Assembly: GCF_014648895.1 (NCBI RefSeq)
Contig: NZ_BMRZ01000020.1
Coordinates: 1 to 64,000 of the forward strand
DNA length: 64,000 nt
Direction of reading: 5' to 3'
From: Streptomyces tanashiensis
GTDB taxonomy: Bacteria; Actinomycetota; Actinomycetes; Streptomycetales; Streptomycetaceae
The notes below the pieces were generated by a model. The model was not told the origin of the DNA. It did no database searches and was given only the letters and a program-made list of their open reading frames with translations. The position numbers and the translations under genes are program-made. Positions 8,590 through 17,538 of the stretch are shown here, one piece after another. Each line of letters opens with the position of its first letter. The stretch's first letter is position 1.

Positions 8590-8618
8590 ACAACGAGCGG
8601 CGCGGCACTTGGGTTACG
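8590..8618 (-). promoter_or_regulatory. Candidate BldN-dependent promoter of rsbN
   Basis: Read on the minus strand, a -35 box CGTAAC (8618-8613) and a -10 box CGTTGT (8595-8590) are separated by exactly 17 bases. This agrees with the BldN consensus as I recall it (CGTAAC, 16-17 bases, CGTTGA). It would start transcription about 120 bases before rsbN, giving BldN control over its own inhibitor. Confidence 0.75.
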
Positions 8619-8757
8619 CGCGAAAGATGATCGGACCAGTGCGTCATCGAGTCGTCACCGACTGTGAGTTGGGCGGGGGTAGTGGGGGTGTGGGGGGAGG
8701 TGGGGGCATGAGGGCGCGAGCCGGGGCGATGGGGCGCGTGTGGGGGGCGCGGAGCGG

Positions 8758-9549
8758 TCAGCGGGCGTCGTCCGGGAGAAGGCGGGCCAGGGTGCGGACG
8801 GCCCGGTACTGGAGGGTCTTGATCGCACCCTCGTTCTTGCCCATGACCCGGGCGGTCTCGGCGACCGAGAGGCCCTGCAGGAAGCGCAGGGTCACGCACT
8901 CCTGCTGCTGGGGGTTGAGGCGGCGGACCGCGTCGAGGAGCGCGGCGTTGGAGAGGGACTCCAGGACGGAGTCCTCGGGGCTGCGCTCGACCTCGTTGGC
9001 GTCGAGCATCTCGCCGGTGGTGACTTCGAGGCGGAAGCGGCTGGACTTGAAGTGGTCGGCGACCAGGTTCCGCGCGATCGTGACGAGCCAGGCGCCGAAG
9101 TCGCGGCCCTGCCAGGTGAAGGTGGAGATCCGGCGCAGGGCGCGCAGGAAGGTCTCGCTGGTGAGGTCCTCCGCCGTCGCCTTTCCGCCGACGCGGTAGT
9201 AGATGTAGCGGTAGACCGTGTCGCTGTACTGGTCGTACAGGCGGCCGAAGGCCTCGGCCTCGCCCGCCTGGGCGCGCTCGACGAGGTCCATCATGCGGGC
9301 GCTGTCGCTGTCCGCGGTGGGGCGGCGGGCGGGGGTCGAGGTTCCGGAGCCGGAGCGTGCGCCCCGTCTGCCCACGGCGGCGCCGCCGTCGGCCAGGGCG
9401 TAGCAAGGGCCGGCGGGTGCCGGTGCGGCGAAGGCGAAGGCGGGGACAGGGCCGGCGTACGCGGTGGGGACGAAGCCGCGCAAGTGGTCGAGGACCGTTG
9501 CGCGCAGCGTAGCCAGGCCCGAGGTGTCAACCCCGACGTGTGGGTACAC
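8758..9549 (-). CDS. bldN: ECF-type RNA polymerase sigma factor BldN
   Basis: This 263-residue sigma factor directs genes for aerial hyphae, including bldM and the chaplin/rodlin surface proteins. The first ~85 residues (GTG start, MYPHVGVDTSGLATLRATV) form the unusual N-terminal extension known from S. coelicolor, where BldN is made as a proprotein. Region 2 (FGRLYDQYSDTVYRYIYYRV, then AEDLTSETFLRALRRI) and region 4 (QQQECVTLRFLQGLSVAETA, KNEGAIKTLQYRAV) follow. The gene is followed by rsbN. Known regulation includes repression by BldD; I could not identify a certain BldD site. Confidence 0.93.
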   Translation of the reverse strand: MYPHVGVDTSGLATLRATVLDHLRGFVPTAYAGPVPAFAFAAPAPAGPCYALADGGAAVGRRGARSGSGTSTPARRPTADSDSARMMDLVERAQAGEAEAFGRLYDQYSDTVYRYIYYRVGGKATAEDLTSETFLRALRRISTFTWQGRDFGAWLVTIARNLVADHFKSSRFRLEVTTGEMLDANEVERSPEDSVLESLSNAALLDAVRRLNPQQQECVTLRFLQGLSVAETARVMGKNEGAIKTLQYRAVRTLARLLPDDAR

Positions 9550-9993
9550 GGGACTCCCAGAGGCAGAGCTTCCATCACGTGCAGTGCGGGACCGTTCACC
9601 CGTCGTGGCGACGTGAGGGGTCCTTTGTGCGTCTGAGGAGAATAACGCTTCGTACAGGCAGCGCTACACCCAGTTGCTCAAATCACCGGTTCCGTCGTAT
9701 CTGTTACTGCTTGTAGTCACATCAGGGTGCAGTTCGTGACCGGTTGTTGATCGCTTTGCTTCCGAGTGTGACTGCGCGGGCGATGTGTTGTGCTCAAGTG
9801 CGGAGCGGGCGAGTGATCGGGGCCGCTGCGGGGTAAGGAGGCCCGAATGCCTGGGAGTCGACGTGTACGGGGCTGTTCGACCACGGACGGGTGAGCGGGC
9901 CTGGTCCGGGGTTGTCGCAGATGATCGCAGCCGAAACGTATCGGCAGGGCGGTGGCGCGCCGGGGAGTGTGACCCTCGCGGGGAGCGCCGGCG
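9550..9993. promoter_or_regulatory. bldN upstream region, no gene seen
   Basis: This 444-base interval lies between bldN and the tail-to-head HAD-IB gene and must hold the bldN promoter. It is more A+T rich than its surroundings around 9640-9760. The only structured signal I can point to is an imperfect inverted repeat GTTACT-N6-AGTCAC at 9703-9720, a candidate regulator site. No coding sequence with convincing codon bias was found. Confidence 0.5.
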
Positions 9994-10953
9994 TCAGTGG
10001 CGGCGGCGGTGCAGGGCGACCGCGGCGGCCGTGCCGCCGGCCAGCGCGCCCAGGCCCGCGGCGGCGGGGATGCCGACCTTCGCGGCCTTGCGGCCGGTCC
10101 GGTAGTCGCGCAGCCGCCAGTCCCGGTCCTTCGCGTGCTTGCGGAGCTTGGCGTCCGGGTTGATCGCGTACGGGTGCCCCACCAGCGACAGCATCGGGAT
10201 GTCGTTGTGCGAGTCGCTGTACGCGGCGCACCGGCTCAGGTCGAGGCCCTCGGCGGCGGCGAGGGCCCGTACCGCCTCGGCCTTGGCCGGTCCGTGCAGG
10301 GGCTCGCCGACCAGCTTGCCCGTGTAGACGCCGCCGACCGACTCGGCGACCGTGCCGAGCGCTCCGGTCAGGCCGAGGCGGCGGGCGATGATCGTGGCCG
10401 TCTCCACCGGGGCGGCTGTGACCAGCCAGACCTTCTGGCCCGCGTCCAGGTGCGCCTGGGCGAGGCCGCGGGTGCCGGGCCAGATGCGGTCGGCCATGTA
10501 CTCGTCGTAGATCTCCTCGCCGATCGACATCAGTTCGGAGACGCGGTGGCCCTTGACGATGGACAGCGCGCTGTCGCGGGCGTCCTGCATGTGCTCGGGG
10601 TCCTCGACGCCGGCGAGCCGGAACCAGGCCTGCTGCCAGGCGAAGCGCGCGAGTTCGCGGCGCTGGAAGAACTTCCGCTTGTACAGGCCGCGGCCGAAGT
10701 GGAAGATCGCGGCGCCCTGCATCACGGTGTTGTCGAGGTCGAAGAAGGCGGCGGCTCTCACGTCGCCGGCGACCGGGAACTCCGGTTCCGCGGGCGCGGC
10801 TTCCTCGGCGGCGGCCTCCTCCCGCTCCTGTTCCAGCTGGAGCGAGGACTTGCGCGCCGCCTCGGCGGCGGCCTCGCCTGCCAGGACGCTGCGCGCGGTG
10901 GCGGAGCGCCTACGGGGGGTGAGCCATCCCAGAGCGGCCATGCCGTTGAGCAT
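9994..10953 (-). CDS. HAD-IB family phosphatase
   Basis: This 319-residue protein belongs to the SerB-like HAD subfamily IB. Motif I is FFDLDNTVMQG (Asp72 and Asp74), motif II lies in KVWLVTAAPVETA, and motif IV is AAYSDSHNDIPML. Around 60 charged, Ala-rich residues precede the catalytic domain, and the C-terminus ends in a possible membrane-associating Gly/Ala helix followed by LHRRRH. Relatives cleave phosphomonoesters, some of them lipid phosphates. The ATG at 10941 is an alternative start. Conserved position between bldN and rex in Streptomyces is expected from recalled gene order. Confidence 0.8.
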   Translation of the reverse strand: MLNGMAALGWLTPRRRSATARSVLAGEAAAEAARKSSLQLEQEREEAAAEEAAPAEPEFPVAGDVRAAAFFDLDNTVMQGAAIFHFGRGLYKRKFFQRRELARFAWQQAWFRLAGVEDPEHMQDARDSALSIVKGHRVSELMSIGEEIYDEYMADRIWPGTRGLAQAHLDAGQKVWLVTAAPVETATIIARRLGLTGALGTVAESVGGVYTGKLVGEPLHGPAKAEAVRALAAAEGLDLSRCAAYSDSHNDIPMLSLVGHPYAINPDAKLRKHAKDRDWRLRDYRTGRKAAKVGIPAAAGLGALAGGTAAAVALHRRRH

Positions 10954-11046
10954 AGCCAGTCTGTTCGGTACTTCCCGACTTGTGAGGATGCCGTGGTGTG
11001 AACAGTCGGCGCCGGGCGTGTTACCGGGGCCGCCGGGCCGCGCAGA

Positions 11047-11325
11047 ATGGGCGTCATGTTCGGACGTACGAAGAAGAAGGACGCCGGGTCACGCACGGTG
11101 ACGCTGATCGGCAAGCCGGGATGTCATCTCTGCGACGACGCCCGCGCGGTGATCGAGGCCGTGTGCGCGGAGACCGGAGCATCCTGGGAGGAGAAGGACA
11201 TCACCCAGGACGAGGCGCTCCACCGGGCGTACTGGGAGCAGATTCCCGTGGTCCTGATCGACGGCGAGCAGCACACCTTCTGGCGTGTGGACGCCGGCCG
11301 GCTCCGGCGCGAACTGGGTGCGTGA
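11047..11325 (+). CDS. Glutaredoxin-like thiol protein
   Basis: This 92-residue thioredoxin-fold protein has a Cys-His-Leu-Cys active site in TLIGKPGCHLCDDARAVIE, the cis-proline motif IPVVLIDGEQ and a C-terminal HTFWRVD. It fits the DUF836/glutaredoxin-like group found upstream of rex and hem genes. It is probably a cytosolic dithiol reductant or redox sensor. An internal ATG at 11056 (MFGRTKKK) could be the real start. The gap to rex is about 270 bases and holds the Rex operator. Confidence 0.82.
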   Translation: MGVMFGRTKKKDAGSRTVTLIGKPGCHLCDDARAVIEAVCAETGASWEEKDITQDEALHRAYWEQIPVVLIDGEQHTFWRVDAGRLRRELGA

Positions 11326-11504
11326 CCGAAAGGCGGTTACCATCATGGACGTTTTGTTGGGTTTCGGGGGCGGCATCGTGAGGAGAGTGTGCGGCTTTGC
11401 CCCCTTCGGGATCCCAACGCGCTGACGCACTCCGCGGTTCCGCGACGATACGAACCGGCCGCGTGACCCCGGTCACTTTGGGCAGACAAAACGGACACCA
11501 TCTT

Positions 11505-11520
11505 TGTGCACGCGTTCACA
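11505..11520. promoter_or_regulatory. Rex operator (ROP site)
   Basis: TGTGCACGCGTTCACA differs by one base from the palindromic Rex consensus TGTGAACGCGTTCACA. It lies 78 bases before the rex start. In S. coelicolor Rex represses its own rex-hemACD operon from such a site and is released by NADH, so the arrangement predicts negative autoregulation here. Confidence 0.93.
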
Positions 11521-11597
11521 AAGACATAGCCTGCATTCGACGGGGCGGTCGTGGGACATATGGCCGCCTGCAGCCCCGCTCATCCCGCAGGAGCACC

Positions 11598-12401
11598 GTG
11601 GCAACTGGCCGAACTCACCGACCGGCGACCCGTAGCCGAGGAATTCCCGAGGCCACCGTCGCCCGGCTTCCGCTGTATCTGCGCGCACTCACCGCGCTCT
11701 CGGAGCGCTCCGTACCCACGGTCTCCTCCGAGGAGCTCGCGGCGGCGGCGGGGGTCAACTCCGCGAAGCTGCGCAAGGACTTCAGCTACCTCGGCTCGTA
11801 CGGCACCCGTGGTGTCGGCTACGACGTCGAGTACCTCGTCTACCAGATCTCCCGTGAGCTGGGTCTCACCCAGGACTGGCCCGTCGTCATCGTCGGCATC
11901 GGAAACCTCGGCGCCGCCCTCGCCGGCTACGGCGGTTTCGCGTCCCGCGGCTTCCGCGTCGCCGCGCTCATCGACGCCGACCCCGCCATGACCGGCAAGC
12001 CGGTCGCCGGGATCCCCGTCCAGCACAGCGACGACCTCGAGAAGATCATCAACGAGGACGGCGTCTCCATCGGCGTCATCGCGACCCCGGCCGGCGTCGC
12101 CCAGCAGGTCTGCGACCGGCTCGTGGCCGCCGGAGTCACCTCCATCCTGAACTTCGCCCCGACCGTGCTCTCCGTGCCCGACGGCGTGGACGTGCGCAAG
12201 GTCGACCTCTCCATCGAGCTGCAGATCCTCGCCTTCCACGAGCAGCGCAAGGCCGGCGAGGAGACGAGCGCCGAGGAGGGCCCCGACGCTGGCGCCGAGC
12301 CCGAGGCCGCCGCCGTCGCGCCGCCGGCCCCCCGCGGCGCCACGGGCTCCACCGGCCGTAAGGGACCCGACGGGGACGTCCCCGCGGTGATGCCGGCATG
12401 A
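11598..12401 (+). CDS. rex: Redox-sensing transcriptional repressor Rex
   Basis: This 267-residue NADH/NAD+ sensor has an N-terminal winged helix (VARLPLYLRALTALSERS to AAAGVNSAKLRKDFSYLGSYG), then a Rossmann domain with VVIVGIGNLGAALAGY and a swapped C-terminal helix (VDLSIELQILAFHEQRK). About 50 disordered, Ala/Pro-rich residues form the tail. The GTG at 11598 is preferred over upstream frame extension because Rex homologs begin near here and GGAG lies just upstream. The stop overlaps the hemA start as ATGA, so rex is coupled to heme synthesis genes. Confidence 0.94.
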   Translation: MATGRTHRPATRSRGIPEATVARLPLYLRALTALSERSVPTVSSEELAAAAGVNSAKLRKDFSYLGSYGTRGVGYDVEYLVYQISRELGLTQDWPVVIVGIGNLGAALAGYGGFASRGFRVAALIDADPAMTGKPVAGIPVQHSDDLEKIINEDGVSIGVIATPAGVAQQVCDRLVAAGVTSILNFAPTVLSVPDGVDVRKVDLSIELQILAFHEQRKAGEETSAEEGPDAGAEPEAAAVAPPAPRGATGSTGRKGPDGDVPAVMPA

Positions 12402-13753
12402 GTCTTCTCGTCGTCGGGCTGAGCCACCGCAGCGCCCCCGTCTCCATCCTGGAGCGGGCCTCGCTGCCGGCGGACACCCAGGCCAAGCTGCTCCAGGACA
12501 CCCTCGCCGCCGAACCGGCCGCCGAGGCCACCGTCCTGGCCACCTGCAACCGCATCGAGCTCTACGCCGACGTGGACAAGTTCCACGCCGGGGTCGCCGA
12601 GCTGTCCACGCTGCTCGCGCAGCACAGCGGCGTCGGCCTGGACGAGCTCACTCCTTATCTCTATGTGCACTACGAGGACCGGGCCGTCCACCACCTCTTC
12701 TCGGTGGCCTGCGGGCTCGACTCCATGGTCGTCGGCGAGGGGCAGATCCTCGGCCAGATCAAGGACACCCTCGCCCTCGGCCAGGACCTCCACACCGCCG
12801 GCCGCCTCCTCAACGACCTGTTCCAGCAGGCCCTGAGGGTCGGCAAGCGCGCCCACAGCGAGACCGGGATCGACCGGGCCGGGCAGTCGCTCGTCACCTT
12901 CGGCCTGGAGCAGCTCGCCCAGGACACGGACGTCGAGACCTGGGCCAAGGGCAAGCGGGCCCTCGTCATCGGGGCCGGCTCGATGTCCTCGCTCGCCGCC
13001 GCCACGCTCGCGCGCTCCGGCGTCTCCGAGATCGTCATCGCCAACCGGACCCTGGCCCGCGCCGAGCGGCTCGCGCAGATCCTCGGTGAGGCCGGTGGAA
13101 CGGGCGTGGCCGCACGCGCGGTCGAGATGGTTGCCGTCGGCGACGAACTGACACGTGCCGACGTCGTCGTCTCCTGCACCGGCGCCACCGGACTCGTCCT
13201 CACCGCCGAGGCCGTCGAGGACGCGGCACGGGTCCGCCGGGCCCCGCTCTTCCTGCTCGACCTCGCGATGCCCCGCGACATCGACGCCGCCGCCCACCGC
13301 ATCCCCGGTGTCCGGCTCGTCGACATCGAGTCGCTCGCCGAGGCCTCCGCCGACGCCCCCATGGCCGCCGACGTCGACCAGGTCCGGGGCATCGTCTCCG
13401 ACGAGGTCGCCGCCTTCGGCGCCGCCCAGCGCGCCGCCCACATCACCCCGACCGTCGTCGCCCTGCGCACGATGGCCGCCGAGGTGGTCGCGGGCGAGGT
13501 CGCCCGACTCGAAGGCCGCCTCCCCGGCCTCGACGACAAGCAGCGCGCCGAGATCACCCAGACCGTGCGACGCGTGGTCGACAAGCTCCTGCACGCGCCG
13601 ACCGTGCGGGTCAAGCAGCTGGCCAGCGAGCCCGGCGGCGCCGGGTACGCGGACGCGCTGCGGACACTCTTCGACCTCGACCCGGAGACGGTGGCTTCTG
13701 TCAGCCGGGCCGACCTGAATGACGCCGACGTCAAGAACCGAGGGCGAGTATGA
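12398..13753 (+). CDS. hemA: Glutamyl-tRNA reductase
   Basis: This 451-residue enzyme performs the first committed step of C5 heme biosynthesis, reducing Glu-tRNA(Glu) to glutamate-1-semialdehyde with NADPH. The catalytic Cys50 sits in VLATCNRIELY. The NADPH domain follows (ALVIGAGSMSSLAAATLARSG), with the conserved LFLLDLAMPRDID ahead of the C-terminal dimerisation helix. It starts within the rex stop codon and ends within the hemC start (both ATGA overlaps). The Rex operator upstream links its expression to the NADH/NAD+ ratio. Confidence 0.95.
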   Translation: MSLLVVGLSHRSAPVSILERASLPADTQAKLLQDTLAAEPAAEATVLATCNRIELYADVDKFHAGVAELSTLLAQHSGVGLDELTPYLYVHYEDRAVHHLFSVACGLDSMVVGEGQILGQIKDTLALGQDLHTAGRLLNDLFQQALRVGKRAHSETGIDRAGQSLVTFGLEQLAQDTDVETWAKGKRALVIGAGSMSSLAAATLARSGVSEIVIANRTLARAERLAQILGEAGGTGVAARAVEMVAVGDELTRADVVVSCTGATGLVLTAEAVEDAARVRRAPLFLLDLAMPRDIDAAAHRIPGVRLVDIESLAEASADAPMAADVDQVRGIVSDEVAAFGAAQRAAHITPTVVALRTMAAEVVAGEVARLEGRLPGLDDKQRAEITQTVRRVVDKLLHAPTVRVKQLASEPGGAGYADALRTLFDLDPETVASVSRADLNDADVKNRGRV

Positions 13754-14736
13754 CCGAGAGGGCACTGAGGCTCGGGACCAGGCGCAGCAAGCTCGCCATG
13801 GCCCAGTCCGGGCACGTGGCCGACGCCGTCCGGCAGCTGACCGGCCGGCCCGTCGAGCTCGTGGAGATCACGACGTACGGGGACACCTCCCGGGAGCACC
13901 TGGCGCAGATCGGCGGCACCGGCGTCTTCGTCGCCGCGCTGCGCGACGCGCTGCTCGCCGGCGAGGTGGACTTCGCCGTGCACTCGCTGAAGGACCTGCC
14001 GACCGCACAGCACCCCGACCTGGTGCTGGCCGCGATCCCGCGGCGCGAGGACCCGCGCGACGTGCTGATCGCCCGCGAGGGACTGGCGCTGGACCGGCTG
14101 CCCCAGGGCGCCCGGGTCGGCACCGGCTCCCCGCGGCGGATGGCACAGCTCCACGCGTACGCACGCAACCACGGCCTGGACATCACCTGCGTCCCCATCC
14201 GCGGCAACGTCGACACCCGTGTCGGCTACGTCCGCGCGGGTGAGCTGGACGCCGTCGTCCTGGCCGCGGCCGGACTCAACCGCATCGGCGGGACCGACGA
14301 GCTCCTCGGCGGTCTCTCCGCCGAGCCGCTGGCCGTCGACACCGTCCTGCCCGCCCCCGGCCAGGGCGCCCTGGCCGTCGAATGCCTGGCGTCGAACACC
14401 GAACTCGTCGCCGCGCTCGCGCCGCTCGACGACCCGCACACGCGGGCCGCCGTGACCGCCGAGCGATCCCTGCTCGCCGCCCTGGAGGCCGGCTGCTCCG
14501 CACCTGTGGGTGCGCTGGCCGACCTGCTGGCCGACGACCCCGGTCACGGGCAGGTTGTCACCGAAATGCGCCTGCGCGGCGTCGTCGGCACCACCGACGG
14601 CTCGACGCTGGTGCAGCTGTCCACCACCGGTCCCGTACCCACCTCGCACGATGAGGCGATGGCGCTCGGACGCGAACTCGCGGACGAGATGCTCGCCAAG
14701 GGTGCGGCTGGTCTTATGGGGGAGCGAGCACTTTGA
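13750..14736 (+). CDS. hemC: Porphobilinogen deaminase (hydroxymethylbilane synthase)
   Basis: This 328-residue cytosolic enzyme polymerises four porphobilinogens into hydroxymethylbilane. The N-terminal signature LRLGTRRSKLAMAQSGHV, the substrate-binding HSLKDLPT and GSPRRMAQLHAYARN, and the dipyrromethane cofactor cysteine in LEAGCSAPVGAL are all present. Its start overlaps the hemA stop (ATGA). Its stop overlaps the TTG start of hemD, so the pathway genes are translated in sequence. Confidence 0.95.
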   Translation: MTERALRLGTRRSKLAMAQSGHVADAVRQLTGRPVELVEITTYGDTSREHLAQIGGTGVFVAALRDALLAGEVDFAVHSLKDLPTAQHPDLVLAAIPRREDPRDVLIAREGLALDRLPQGARVGTGSPRRMAQLHAYARNHGLDITCVPIRGNVDTRVGYVRAGELDAVVLAAAGLNRIGGTDELLGGLSAEPLAVDTVLPAPGQGALAVECLASNTELVAALAPLDDPHTRAAVTAERSLLAALEAGCSAPVGALADLLADDPGHGQVVTEMRLRGVVGTTDGSTLVQLSTTGPVPTSHDEAMALGRELADEMLAKGAAGLMGERAL

Positions 14737-16403
14737 ACCCCACCCGCCCGACCACAAGCCCTGTGTCCTCGGCCTTCACCGGCCACGGACACGTCACGTT
14801 CCTCGGCGCAGGCCCCGGTGACCCCGGACTGCTGACCCTCAGGGCCGTCGAAGCCCTGTCGGGAGCGGACGTCCTGATCGCCGAGCCCGAGGTGCTCGAG
14901 GTCGTTCGCGGCCACGCGCGCGCGGGGGTGAGCACGCCTGAGCTGACGGTTGTTGACGAGGCGTCAACAACCGCCGGTGTCCCCGTGTTGAGGGATGCGG
15001 CCAATCTTGTCATGGAGGCCGCGAGGGGCGGCAGGCGGGTCGTCCGTGCGGTGACGGGCGACCCCGGACTCGACGGGAACGCGGGAGCCGAGATGCTCGC
15101 CTGCGCCGCCGAGGGCATCCCCTTCGAGGTCGTCCCCGGCGTCGCCACCGCCGTCGGCGTGCCCGCGTACGCCGGCGTGCCGCTGCGCGACGCACAGGGC
15201 ACCGACGTGCGCTTCGTCGACGCCCGCACCGCCGACGAGCGGTGCTGGGCCGAGGTCGGCGCCTCGGACGGGACCGTCGTCGTGTCCACGTCCCTCGACG
15301 CGGTCGCCGCGGCGGCCGGTGAACTGGTGTCGGCAGGCCGTAAGCCGGACACCCCGCTCACCGTCACCATCGCCGGTACGACCACCCGCCAGCGGACCTG
15401 GAACGCGACCCTCGGGACGATCGCCCAGGTCTTCAAGCAGGGCAAGGTGCTCCCCTCGCCCGAGGGCCACCGGCCGGTCATAGCCGTGGTCGGCGAGCGC
15501 AGCGCCCCGGCGCAGCGGGACCAGCTGTCGTGGTTCGAGTCGAAGCCGCTCTTCGGGTGGCGTGTCCTCGTGCCGCGCACCAAGGAGCAGGCCGCGTCGC
15601 TCTCCGACCAGCTGCGTTCGTACGGCGCGGTGCCGCACGAGGTGCCGACGATCGCCGTCGAGCCGCCGCGCACCCCGCAGCAGATGGAGCGGGCGGTCAA
15701 GGGGCTCGTCACCGGACGCTACGAGTGGATCGCCTTCACCTCGGTGAACGCGGTGAAGGCCGTACGGGAGAAGTTCGAGGAGTACGGGCTCGACGCCCGC
15801 GCCTTCGCCGGGATCAAGGTCGCGGCCGTGGGCGAGCAGACCGCCGCGGCCCTGGTCGACTTCGGCGTGAAGCCGGACCTGGTGCCGTCGGGCGAGCAGT
15901 CCGCGGCCGGACTCCTCGAGGACTGGCCGCCGTACGACCCGGTCTTCGACCCGATCGACCGCGTCTTCCTGCCGCGCGCCGACATCGCGACCGAGACGCT
16001 GGTCGCGGGGCTCATCGAGCTCGGGTGGGAGGTCGACGACGTCACCGCCTACCGGACCGTACGGGCCTCGCCGCCGCCGGCGGACACGCGGGAGGCGATC
16101 AAGGGCGGCGGTTTCGACGCCGTTCTGTTCACGTCCTCCTCGACCGTGCGGAACCTGGTCGGTATCGCCGGGAAGCCGCACAACGTGACGGTCATCGCCT
16201 GCATCGGGCCCGCCACGGCCAAGACGGCCGAGGAGCACGGGCTGCGGGTCGACGTGCTCTCGCCCGAGCCGTCCGTCCACAAGCTCGCCGAGGCGCTGGC
16301 GGACTTCGGTCTGCGGCGGCGGGAGTCCGCGCTGGAGGCCGGGGATCCGGTGACGCGGCCGAGCGAGCGGCGGCCGGGCGCGCGCAGGCGTCGCACGACG
16401 TAG
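14733..16403 (+). CDS. hemD: Uroporphyrinogen-III synthase fused to a SUMT-like domain
   Basis: This 556-residue fusion protein starts with TTG. Residues ~18-250 form a tetrapyrrole-methylase fold beginning VTFLGAGPGDPGLLTLRAVE. Residues ~270-525 are the HemD domain (WRVLVPRTKEQAASLSDQL, YEWIAFTSVNAVKAV, FLPRADIATETL, LFTSSSTVRNL). HemD cyclises hydroxymethylbilane to uroporphyrinogen III. The methylase part lacks the usual GGDPFVFGRGGEE block, reading RAVTGDPGLDGNAGAE instead, so methyltransferase activity is doubtful. The tail is basic. A strong terminator follows, ending the rex-hem operon. Confidence 0.9.
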   Translation: MNPTRPTTSPVSSAFTGHGHVTFLGAGPGDPGLLTLRAVEALSGADVLIAEPEVLEVVRGHARAGVSTPELTVVDEASTTAGVPVLRDAANLVMEAARGGRRVVRAVTGDPGLDGNAGAEMLACAAEGIPFEVVPGVATAVGVPAYAGVPLRDAQGTDVRFVDARTADERCWAEVGASDGTVVVSTSLDAVAAAAGELVSAGRKPDTPLTVTIAGTTTRQRTWNATLGTIAQVFKQGKVLPSPEGHRPVIAVVGERSAPAQRDQLSWFESKPLFGWRVLVPRTKEQAASLSDQLRSYGAVPHEVPTIAVEPPRTPQQMERAVKGLVTGRYEWIAFTSVNAVKAVREKFEEYGLDARAFAGIKVAAVGEQTAAALVDFGVKPDLVPSGEQSAAGLLEDWPPYDPVFDPIDRVFLPRADIATETLVAGLIELGWEVDDVTAYRTVRASPPPADTREAIKGGGFDAVLFTSSSTVRNLVGIAGKPHNVTVIACIGPATAKTAEEHGLRVDVLSPEPSVHKLAEALADFGLRRRESALEAGDPVTRPSERRPGARRRRTT

Positions 16404-16414
16404 CGGTTCTTCTC

Positions 16415-16456
16415 CACCGGGGCGCGGGTCCGTCTTCACGGGCCCGCGCCCCGGTG
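16415..16456 (+). terminator. Terminator of the rex-hemACD operon
   Basis: A 19-bp stem (16415-16433 with 16438-16456, one wobble pair) has a CTTC loop. It separates hemD from hemB. There is no long T run, as is usual for high-GC actinobacterial terminators. Confidence 0.8.
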
Positions 16457-16536
16457 CGTGGGGGCTGCGCCCCGGCGCCGGTATGCCCACAACGCGTCGG
16501 TAAGGGCATGGGGCGGGCGGGCGTAGCCTCGGATTC

Positions 16537-17538
16537 ATGAACTCGTACGGATCCTTTCCCGGGGCGCGGCCGCGGCGGCTGCGGACGACGCCTGCCATGC
16601 GCCGGATGGTGGCCGAGACCCGGCTGCATCCCGCCGACCTGATCCTGCCCGCGTTCGTGCGCGAGGGGATCACCGAGCCCGTGCCGATCCAGGCCATGCC
16701 GGGGGTCGTGCAGCACACGCGGGACACCCTGCGGAAGGCCGCCGTGGAGGCGCTGGAGGCCGGGGTCTCCGGGATCATGCTCTTCGGCGTGCCCGAGGAC
16801 GCGAAGAAGGACGCCGCCGGGACGGCCGGGACCGACCCCGACGGGATCCTCCAGGTCGCCGTCCGGGACGTGAAGGCCGAGGTCGGTGACGAGCTCGTCA
16901 TCATGTCGGACCTGTGCCTCGACGAGTTCACCGACCACGGGCACTGCGGCGTCCTGGACGCCGACGGCCGGGTCGACAACGACGCCACGCTGGAACGTTA
17001 CGCCGAGATGGCCCAGGTCCAGGCCGACGCCGGAGTCCACGTCGTCGGCCCGTCCGGGATGATGGACGGGCAGGTCGGGGTCATCCGCGACGCGCTCGAC
17101 ACCATCGGCAAGGAGGACGTGTCGATCCTCGCGTACACCGCGAAGTACTCCTCCGCCTTCTACGGCCCCTTCCGCGAGGCCGTCGGCTCCTCGCTCAAGG
17201 GCGACCGCAAGACGTACCAGCAGGACCCCGCCAACCTCCGTGAGTCGATGCGCGAGCTCGCGCTCGACCTGGAGGAGGGCGCGGACATGGTCATGGTGAA
17301 GCCCGCCGGGCCCTACCTCGACGTGCTCGCGAAGGTCGCCGAGGCGGTGGACGTGCCGGTGGCCGCGTACCAGATCAGCGGTGAGTACGCGATGGTCGAG
17401 GCCGCCGCCGAGAAGGGCTGGATCGACCGCGACAAGGCGATCCTGGAGACCCTCACCGGCATCCGCCGCGCCGGCGCCGGGATGATCCTCACCTACTGGG
17501 CCACCGAGGTCGCCCAGAACCTGTCCGCCGGGCGCTAG
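16537..17538 (+). CDS. hemB: Delta-aminolevulinic acid dehydratase (porphobilinogen synthase)
   Basis: This 333-residue enzyme condenses two 5-aminolevulinates to porphobilinogen. Both Schiff-base lysines are visible, in YTAKYSSAFYGPFR and MVMVKPAGPYLD. The metal-site segment reads DLCLDEFTDHGHCG, and RRLRTTPAMRRMVAETRL is the typical N-terminal arm. It lies 80 bases beyond the hemD terminator and probably has its own promoter. Its 3' end overlaps by four bases the convergent DUF4253 gene. Confidence 0.95.
   Translation: MNSYGSFPGARPRRLRTTPAMRRMVAETRLHPADLILPAFVREGITEPVPIQAMPGVVQHTRDTLRKAAVEALEAGVSGIMLFGVPEDAKKDAAGTAGTDPDGILQVAVRDVKAEVGDELVIMSDLCLDEFTDHGHCGVLDADGRVDNDATLERYAEMAQVQADAGVHVVGPSGMMDGQVGVIRDALDTIGKEDVSILAYTAKYSSAFYGPFREAVGSSLKGDRKTYQQDPANLRESMRELALDLEEGADMVMVKPAGPYLDVLAKVAEAVDVPVAAYQISGEYAMVEAAAEKGWIDRDKAILETLTGIRRAGAGMILTYWATEVAQNLSAGR

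Noticed and set aside
9640..9790. BldD operator candidates upstream of bldN
   Set aside because: Several AGTCAC/GTGAC half-sites exist, but none forms a convincing full palindrome matching BldD, so only a generic regulatory region is listed.
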